Origin: Streptomyces aureocirculatus
GTDB taxonomy: Bacteria; Actinomycetota; Actinomycetes; Streptomycetales; Streptomycetaceae
Assembly: GCF_000720475.1 (NCBI RefSeq)
Contig: NZ_JOAP01000093.1
Location: 1-10,425 of the forward strand
Reading direction: 5' to 3'
DNA: 10,425 bases
Shown: piece by piece, positions 5,690 through 10,425 of the stretch
Position numbering within the stretch: the stretch's first letter is position 1
Layout: every line of letters begins with the position of its first letter
Translations under genes and position numbers: made by a program
The notes under the pieces: generated by a model
Told to the model about the DNA's origin: nothing
What the model saw: only the letters and a program-made list of their open reading frames with translations
The model's database searches: none

Positions 5690-6898
5690 GTGACCACCGC
5701 ACAAGGCCCCCTCACCTTCCCCTTCCACGACTGGGGTCAGGAGCTCTCCCCGCACCACCGACGGCTGCGCGAAGCCGACGCACCGGCCTGCCCCGTCGTC
5801 TCCGAGTACACCGGAGACCAACTGTGGCTCGTCACCCGGTACGCCACCGCCAAGCGGCTGCTGGAAGACCCGCGATTCAGCTCGACCGCCGCGATGGCCC
5901 CCGGCGCGCCCCGTCAGGAACCCGTGGAACTGCGTGCCCCCGGCACCACCGGCGACGGAGTGTCGGTGCTGCGCGAAGCGGGCCTGCGCTCCGTCTTCAC
6001 CGAAGGTCTCGGGCCGCGCGCGGCCCGGCGCCACGAGAAGTGGCTCCGTGACCGGGCCGACACACTGCTGCGCGGCCTCGCCGAACACGGGGGCCCCGTC
6101 GATCTCGCGGCGGACTTCGCACAGCCCCTGGCGGCGGCGATGACCTCCCGCGTCCTGCTCGGCGAACTCAGCACCGAAGAGGCCGCGCTGCTCCGTGACC
6201 GTACCGACCTCTCCCTCCAGTTCTGCGGCGCCACCGCCGAGGAGCAGCGCGGAGGCCTCATCGACATCCACCGGTTCTTCACCGCCCACGCCCGCCGACT
6301 GGCCGACGGGCCCGGAGACCACCTGCTCAAGCGGCTCGCCGAAGCCCCGGCCGAGGCCGGCCCGCTGGGCGACGCCGCGCTGTCCGAGATCGCCGCGCTG
6401 CTGCTGATCGCCGGATACCCCACGTCCTCAGGGTTCCTGTGCGGCGCTGTGATCACCCTGCTGCGGCACCCGGAAACCCTCGCTCGGCTGCACCGCGATC
6501 CCGCGCTGATCCCGGACACCGTGGAGGAACTCCTGCGCCACACACCGCTGTCGACCGGAGCTGCCAAACGGATGGCCACCGAGGACGCGGACATCGACGG
6601 CGTTCAGATCCGGGCGGGAGAGGTGGCGATGGTCTCGCTGGAGGCCGCCAACCACGACCCGGACGCCTTCGACGACCCCGACAGTTTCATCCCGGAACGC
6701 CAAGGCCCGGGACACCTCGGCTTCGGCCACGGCCCCAACTTCTGCCCCGGGAACCGCCTGGCCCGCTGCCTGATCGACGCGATGGTGCGCGCGGTGGCCC
6801 GCCGGCCCGGGCTCCGCCTGACTGTGGAACCCGAGGAGATCCGCTGGCACGAGGGCCTCTTCTTCCGCCGCCCGAAGGTGATCCCAGCCTCCTGGTGA
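5690..6898 (+). CDS. cytochrome P450, 402 aa, cyclodipeptide tailoring
   Basis: A soluble bacterial class I P450 that needs ferredoxin and reductase partners, not encoded here. The heme-binding loop is FGHGPNFCPGNRLAR with thiolate Cys352. The K-helix pair is Glu280/Arg283 (VEELLRHTP), and the meander reads AANHDPDAFDDPDSFIPER. The I-helix reads LLLIAGYPTSSG, so the usual acidic residue before the conserved Thr is Pro244, and the usual C-helix His-x-x-x-Arg heme contact is not evident. Such changes suit P450s that couple or desaturate rather than hydroxylate. GTG 5690 follows AAGGAG by 9 nt. It lies 87 nt downstream of the CDPS on the same strand and before a common terminator, so it is very probably cotranscribed and acts on the CDPS product: C-C or C-N coupling, dimerisation, nucleobase transfer or hydroxylation, as known for other CDPS-linked P450s. 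Which one cannot be told from sequence by eye. Confidence 0.96.
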   Translation: MTTAQGPLTFPFHDWGQELSPHHRRLREADAPACPVVSEYTGDQLWLVTRYATAKRLLEDPRFSSTAAMAPGAPRQEPVELRAPGTTGDGVSVLREAGLRSVFTEGLGPRAARRHEKWLRDRADTLLRGLAEHGGPVDLAADFAQPLAAAMTSRVLLGELSTEEAALLRDRTDLSLQFCGATAEEQRGGLIDIHRFFTAHARRLADGPGDHLLKRLAEAPAEAGPLGDAALSEIAALLLIAGYPTSSGFLCGAVITLLRHPETLARLHRDPALIPDTVEELLRHTPLSTGAAKRMATEDADIDGVQIRAGEVAMVSLEAANHDPDAFDDPDSFIPERQGPGHLGFGHGPNFCPGNRLARCLIDAMVRAVARRPGLRLTVEPEEIRWHEGLFFRRPKVIPASW

Positions 6899-6959
6899 CC
6901 CGCACGCGGCGGCCCGACGCACAGGGGCGTCTTGTCGACATCCCTGCGGCAGTACCGGC

Positions 6960-6979
6960 TCCGCTAAACAACCAGCGGA
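6960..6979 (+). terminator. weak hairpin after the P450 gene
   Basis: TCCGCT, loop AAACAACC, AGCGGA: a 6-bp perfect stem 61 nt after the P450 stop. It is probably secondary to the stronger hairpin downstream. Confidence 0.28.
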
Positions 6980-7017
6980 CAGCGCGAACACGTCGTTGTT
7001 CAAGGTGCCCATTCTCG

Positions 7018-7048
7018 CCTCCGGCCGGGCTGCCTGTCCGGCCGGAGG
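7018..7048. terminator. strong terminator closing the CDPS-P450 operon
   Basis: CCTCCGGCCGG and CCGGCCGGAGG form a perfect 11-bp all-but-two-GC stem with a 9-nt loop. It lies between the P450 and the convergent regulator remnant, so it can end transcripts from both sides. The gap 6899-7162 holds no other credible gene. Confidence 0.62.
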
Positions 7049-7162
7049 AACAAGCTGCCCGGCTACCGGCGGCGCATGAGGTCGAACCAGCCCCGGCGCC
7101 TGGCGGCCGGCGCTTCGACCGCCGTTCATTCGGCCTCCCCGGTCTGTCGGCGCGCGACACGC

Positions 7163-7660
7163 TCAACCTCCGCGCCGGTCGGCAGCCTTCCTCGCGCACC
7201 GCCCGTACAGCCGGCCCCACACCCCCGCGGCCACGACCTCGTGGTCTCCTCCAGCGCTCGTCGGGAAATCTGGCACCACACCGCGTGCACACCGGCCGCT
7301 GCGCCTCCCGCACAGCAGCCTGGCAAGGACGAAGGCACCCGTGCAGATGGCGGCCATCCTCGCTCCGCGCCGGTGGGCGGATCGCAGCGCCGCGGTGACA
7401 GCCGGTGGTATGGGTGCGCCCGGTGGCTCCCAGCCGGGGACGACCACGGTGTTGGCCTGCTCCAGGGCCTCAAGCCCGGCGCCGACGATCATCGCGTAAC
7501 CGGCGGTGGTCCGCAGGGGGCCGGGGCGTTCGGTGCAGATGCGGAAGCTGTAGCGGGGCGGTTCGTTCTGCGAGGCCGTGCCGAAGACCTCGGTGGCACA
7601 GGCGAGTTCGAATGGCGACTGTGGCGGGTTGAGCAGGGCCACAACCCGATGGAGAGGCAT
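7163..7660 (-). pseudogene. truncated GlxA/AraC-family regulator (DJ-1/PfpI-like domain)
   Basis: Intact GlxA-type regulators (~310-330 aa) have an N-terminal DJ-1/PfpI-like sensor domain and a C-terminal AraC helix-turn-helix. From ATG 7660 the first half is well kept: MPLHRVVALLNPPQSPFELA, TEVFG, ANTVVVPGWEP, then AAICTGAFVLA with the elbow Cys106. After LLCGRRSG the family resemblance is lost and the frame stops at 165 aa. The expected sequence up to the DNA-binding domain is missing. Short pieces in two frames (RRALEET near 7240, EVVAAGVWG soon after) could be the wreck of the AraC part, implying an internal deletion plus frameshift. The product cannot bind DNA as the family does. No strong ribosome site precedes 7660. 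The gene is divergent from the hydrolase, 71 bp apart, so it may once have controlled it. Confidence 0.75.
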
Positions 7661-7731
7661 GGCAAGAATGTACCTGCAGATGTCTTTTTGGACTCTCGGT
7701 TGGGCGGCTCCGCGCAGGCCACAGTGGTCAC

Positions 7732-8559
7732 ATGAGAGAAGACACCGAAACAACAGTGTTGAGGACCATGGTCCAGGTCGACGGCGACATGGCCAGCTAC
7801 CTGACCGCAGGGCGGCGGGACGGCCAGCCCGTGCTGCTGCTGCACGGGACGTACTGGAGCCGGGTCTGGCTCCCGGTACTCGACCACCTCGCCGACGCGG
7901 GCCTGCGGCCCGTCGCGGTCGACCTCCCCGGTCTTGGCCGCTCGGGAGGTCAGCTCACCCCGGAATCGGCCACCGTTCCGGCGCTCGCCGGCTGGGTAAC
8001 CCGGTTTGCCGCCGCGTTGAAGCTCTCTGGTCCCATCGCCGTGGCAGGCCACGACATTGGCGGGGCCATCGCCCAGCACCTTCTCGCTCACGACCGGCTC
8101 GACGTGTCCCGCCTCGCCCTGGTCAACTCGGTCCTCTACGACTCCTGGCCCGCGCCCCACGTGGCCCAATTCCGCGACTCGGACACAGCCGAGGGCGTGC
8201 TCGCCGCCCGTCGGCAGGCGGTCACGAGGGCGCTGGCCGGTGCCGCCACCGAGTCGTTGATCGCGGAGTACGTGGATCCGTGGACCGACGGGCGGGTTCG
8301 CCGCTCCTGGACGGCCCTGGCGGGCGCGGCCGACAACCGCTACACCCTCGACCTCGTTCCCGCGCTGCAGCGGTCCACCACGCCCAAGCTGCTGATCTGG
8401 GGCGAGGACGACCTCCATGAGACGGTGGAATACGCCGATCGCTTCGCCTCAGAGATCCCTCACGCCATGCTCATCCGCATCCCGAATGCGGATCACATCC
8501 CCACGGAGAGTGCCCCCGACCGGATCGGCCGCGCGCTCGCCGACTTCTTCACGGCGTAG
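7732..8559 (+). CDS. alpha/beta hydrolase with Asp nucleophile, 275 aa
   Basis: A complete alpha/beta-hydrolase fold enzyme. The oxyanion region is VLLLHGTYWS, the beta-strand VAVDLPGLGRSG follows, and the nucleophile elbow is VAGHDIGGAIAQ with Asp108. The acid is in LLIWGEDD (Asp226) and the catalytic base is His255 in NADHIPTE. An Asp rather than Ser nucleophile is typical of the epoxide hydrolase / haloalkane and haloacetate dehalogenase branch. The HGFP-type motif of classical epoxide hydrolases and the Trp that follows the nucleophile in haloalkane dehalogenases are both absent, so the substrate is open. No signal peptide, hence cytoplasmic. ATG 7732 lacks a good ribosome site; ATG 7768 (MVQVDG) is a possible alternative. 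Its C-terminus is complete and ends 8 bp before an inserted IS element. Link to the CDPS pathway is not shown, as a terminator and a divergent regulator lie between. Confidence 0.9.
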   Translation: MREDTETTVLRTMVQVDGDMASYLTAGRRDGQPVLLLHGTYWSRVWLPVLDHLADAGLRPVAVDLPGLGRSGGQLTPESATVPALAGWVTRFAAALKLSGPIAVAGHDIGGAIAQHLLAHDRLDVSRLALVNSVLYDSWPAPHVAQFRDSDTAEGVLAARRQAVTRALAGAATESLIAEYVDPWTDGRVRRSWTALAGAADNRYTLDLVPALQRSTTPKLLIWGEDDLHETVEYADRFASEIPHAMLIRIPNADHIPTESAPDRIGRALADFFTA

Positions 8560-8567
8560 AGGTCTTC

Positions 8568-8590
8568 GAACTCGTGATGCGATCATGATT
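8568..8590 (+). repeat. left terminal inverted repeat of the IS5 element
   Basis: Reading inward it begins GAACTCGTGATGCGATCATG. It matches the right end at about 15 of 22 positions. It overlaps the transposase stop codon (8583-8585). Confidence 0.6.
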
Positions 8591-9392
8591 CGGCCTTCTT
8601 GAGCCGTCGCCAGCAGATCAAGCTGCAGGCTGACGAGGTTGATGCGGCGTGGAGTTCGAGGCGTCGTTCCCAGCGCACGGCCAGGCGCTTGAACTGGTGA
8701 AGCAGGGCGAAGGTCTGCTCCACGACGTAGCGGAGCTTGCCCAGACCCTTGATGTTCGGGGCGTCCTTGCGAGAGATGACCGGCATGATCCTGCGGCGCC
8801 GCAGCTCGTGGAGCACAGCTTTCGAGTCGTACGCATTGTCGCCCAAAAGGGAGTGGGGGCGGCGGCGCGGATGTCCAACCCGTCCCGCGATGAGCGGGAT
8901 GCCGTCGACCAGGGCGAGGATCTGGGTGACGTCGTTTACGTTCGCTGCGGTGGTGATGACGTGCAGCGGGGTGCCGCGGCCATCGCAAATCAGGCGATGC
9001 TTGCTGCCCGTCTTCCGCCGGTCGACCGGCGACGGACCGGTCGAGGCTCCCCCTCTTTTCGCGCGGACATGTGAGCCATCCACGCAGGCGCGCGACCAGT
9101 CGAGCTCGCCAGCCGCGTTCAACTCAGCGAGCAACAAGCGATGCAGATGGTCGAAGACACCAGCACGCTGCCACCGCACCAGGCGCCGCCAGCAGGTCTC
9201 TCCGGAGCCGAACCCCAGCTCCAACGGTAGGAGTTGCCAAGCGATGTCCCGGTGCAGGACAAACAGGATGCCCTGCAGACATCGCCGATCATCTATCGGC
9301 TTCGGGCCTGGCGACCGCTCCGGCCAAGGTGGCAGCAGCGGCTCAATCAACACCCACAAGTCGTCATCCACGATCCACGGCCGAGTCGTCAC
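8583..9392 (-). CDS. IS5-family DDE transposase, 269 aa, apparently intact
   Basis: The enzyme cuts and joins the ends of its own element. An N-terminal DUF4096-like region (WIVDDDLWVLIEPLLPPW, then LHRDIAWQLLP and GETCWRRLVRWQRAG) precedes the RNase H-like catalytic core. The DDE residues read as Asp105 (ACVDGSHVRAKRGG), Asp185 (LLGDNAYDS) and Glu225 (RYVVEQTFALL), with the C-terminal family ending LICWRRLKK. Start GTG 9392 has no strong ribosome site, common for transposases. No frameshift or internal stop is seen, so it could be active. Two plus-strand frames over this gene are shadows. Confidence 0.92.
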   Translation of the reverse strand: MTTRPWIVDDDLWVLIEPLLPPWPERSPGPKPIDDRRCLQGILFVLHRDIAWQLLPLELGFGSGETCWRRLVRWQRAGVFDHLHRLLLAELNAAGELDWSRACVDGSHVRAKRGGASTGPSPVDRRKTGSKHRLICDGRGTPLHVITTAANVNDVTQILALVDGIPLIAGRVGHPRRRPHSLLGDNAYDSKAVLHELRRRRIMPVISRKDAPNIKGLGKLRYVVEQTFALLHQFKRLAVRWERRLELHAASTSSACSLICWRRLKKAES

Positions 9393-9440
9393 TCACCACG
9401 AACGGCCCGATCGTCACACACGTCACACCGCAGGACCGTT

Positions 9441-9463
9441 CAACAAGATCTTGTTACGAGCTC
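9441..9463 (-). repeat. right terminal inverted repeat of the IS5 element
   Basis: Reading inward on the minus strand it begins GAGCTCGTAACAAGATCTTG and pairs with the left repeat. It lies about 50 bp upstream of the transposase start. Confidence 0.6.
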
Positions 9464-9692
9464 TTACGAGACATCAACGGGGGTTCACTTCCGTTCACCC
9501 GTCCAGCCTTTCCCTCGCCTGTTGTCCCCCGATGGCCAGGGAATGCTTGGGCTTGAACGCTCAGCTTCACCCCCCGCCGTTACCGGCGACGCATGTGAGC
9601 GCGGGAACGGATTTCGGACACTAATCCGGGGTCAGCACGGGTCTCCTCCCTTCGTGGCTTTCCCACTTAACGTGTGCGACTTCGTGTCGCAC
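9464..9692 (-). mobile_element. 5' fragment of a group II intron (domain I)
   Basis: On the minus strand the DNA starts with GTGCG, the 5' consensus of group II introns, exactly where the downstream-oriented transposase frame loses its family match (codon AAG|GTGCG). It then shows stacked RNA hairpins: GTGCGAC/GTCGCAC (9674-9692), CGGATT/AATCCG (9608-9628) and CGCCG/CGGCG (9575-9588). Stretches such as GAACGGAAGTGAACC resemble bacterial group II domain I. The fragment ends at the IS5 element. No reverse transcriptase, domain V or domain VI is present, so it cannot splice. The class is not determined. Confidence 0.7.
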
Positions 9693-10332
9693 CTTGAGGC
9701 GGTTGATGGCCCGTTCGACGGTGTTGCGTTTCTTGTACCGCTCTTCGTCGAAGCCAGGAGGCCGTCCGCCGCGTGACCCTTTGCGCTGACGGCTGGCCTG
9801 GCTGTCGGTCTTCTCCGGGATCGAGTGGCGGATGCCCCGTCGTCGCAGATACCCGCGGCACGGGCCGTTGCTGTAAGCCTTGTGCGCCGCGACGCTGTCG
9901 GGCTTCTTGCGTGGCCTGCCTGGCCCGGTCCGAGGGACGCGAATCTCCTCCAGCACGGGCTCGAACTGCGTGCAGTCCGCCCGTTGTCCCGGAGTAACGA
10001 TCAGGGACAGCGGGCGGCAGCGGCCGTCCGCGCTCAGGTGAAGCTTGGTAGTGAACCCGCCCCGAGCGACCCAGGCCCTCACCTCTCTCACCACCTCCGC
10101 CAGGCGGGGCGAGGAGGCTCTGCCCTGCCGTCTCGGCCTGATGTTCTGCCGCTGCGTCCCTCTTTGAGACGGGCGGTGGTTCGGTTCGGGCCCCGGCGGC
10201 GTGCTGGTGGGCCCGCACGATGGTGGAGTCGACCGAGCCGTCCCAGTCGATCTCCCCATCTGCGTCGGCCTCGGCCTGGACCTGCCGGAACAGGCGTTCC
10301 CAGGTTCCGTCGGCCGACCACAGACGGTGTGA
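9693..10332 (-). pseudogene. decayed second IS5-family transposase, split by a group II intron
   Basis: Reading leftward, one frame gives HRLWSADGTWERLFRQV, then DWDGSVDSTIVRAHQHAAGA with the first catalytic Asp, up to GEGLGRS. At about 10056-10065 the match jumps frame (one extra G in a G-run, or two bases lost) and continues GGFTTKLHLSADGRCRPL, TPGQRADCTQFEPVLE, AYSNGPCRGYLRRRGIRH, RKGSRGGRPPGFDEERYKKR and NTVERAINRLK. The second catalytic Asp, normally in AADKAYS, is His here (codon at 9884..9882); the Glu in NTVERA remains. After NRLK the family C-terminus (QFRAVATRYDKR-type) is replaced by intron sequence. The N-terminal third is not recognisable. The gene is therefore dead on three counts. 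It belongs to a different IS5 subgroup from the intact element beside it. Confidence 0.88.
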
Positions 10333-10425
10333 AGTAGGCCGCCGGCGAGGTACTCGTGGTTCGAGTCCTTTTCCGACGGCCCCTTCCCGAACGGTGCGGG
10401 CTAGTTTCCCAGCACACCGCTCTCC
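10333..10425. other. edge region, nothing assigned
   Basis: The N-terminal part of the decayed transposase should lie here but the sequence no longer matches it in any frame. A short minus-strand reading GPSEKDSNHEYLAGGLLHTV looks protein-like but is too short to assign. Confidence 0.3.

Larger units (their letters stand above)
8568..9463 (-). mobile_element. complete IS5-family insertion sequence, 896 bp
   Basis: One intact minus-strand transposase gene lies between imperfect terminal inverted repeats. The size fits single-ORF IS5-family elements. The flanks (TTC on the left, TTA on the right) do not give a clean target duplication, which suggests that one flank was lost or rearranged after insertion. 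A 7-bp direct repeat TTACGAG (9454-9460 and 9464-9470) straddles the right end, so that border could be off by a few bases. Confidence 0.77.

Noticed and set aside
4561..6051. 496-codon plus-strand frame overlapping CDPS and P450
   Set aside because: Extremely Arg/Pro-rich, a typical shifted-frame shadow; it spans two well-supported genes in another frame.
5480..6322. 280-codon minus-strand frame across the CDPS/P450 junction
   Set aside because: Gly/Val-rich antisense shadow of the P450, with no family match.
7489..8418. 309-codon minus-strand frame
   Set aside because: Antisense shadow of the hydrolase and the divergent promoter region.
10351..10361. GGTTCGAGTCC, which resembles a tRNA T-arm
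   Set aside because: The flanking bases do not form a 5-bp T-stem and there is no acceptor stem, anticodon arm or CCA, so it is not a tRNA or a clear attachment-site remnant.

Overview
The window reads as chromosome from a high-GC actinomycete, most likely Streptomyces or a close relative. The signs are strong G/C at third codon positions, frequent GTG starts behind AAGG/GGAG-type ribosome binding sites, an actinobacterial initiator tRNA, and a rare TTA codon in a secondary-metabolism gene. No search was run, so names rest on motifs read by eye.

Left part (1-3400). The edge cuts the start of an IS630-like transposase (minus strand). Next come an uncharacterised conserved-looking protein (246-797), the initiator tRNA-fMet (959-1035) and an ankyrin-repeat gene. 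The 3' part of the ankyrin gene was frameshifted by an exact 26-bp tandem duplication. About 1 kb follows with no convincing gene, then a small gene for a signal-peptide-bearing secreted protein (minus strand, 3041-3262).

Centre (3500-7050). This is the functional core: a TetR-family regulator (minus) divergent from a cyclodipeptide synthase (CDPS) and a cytochrome P450 (both plus), closed by a strong hairpin terminator. The CDPS should use two aminoacyl-tRNAs to make a cyclic dipeptide, and the P450 should then oxidise or couple it. A perfect 15-bp inverted repeat sits in the TetR/CDPS intergenic region and overlaps a candidate plus-strand promoter. The CDPS also carries a TTA codon, which points to bldA-dependent translation. 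It has a low-complexity N-terminal tail and a low-complexity insert not expected in the compact family fold.

Right part (7160-10425). A broken GlxA/AraC-type regulator (minus) is divergent from an intact alpha/beta hydrolase with an Asp nucleophile. The hydrolase stops 8 bp before a complete IS5-family element (8568-9463). That element abuts 229 nt that look like the 5' end of a group II intron. The intron piece begins exactly inside a second, decayed IS5-family transposase, which also has a frameshift and a lost catalytic Asp. The order of events appears to be: IS5 element, group II intron into it, then a second IS5 element into the intron with loss of the rest.
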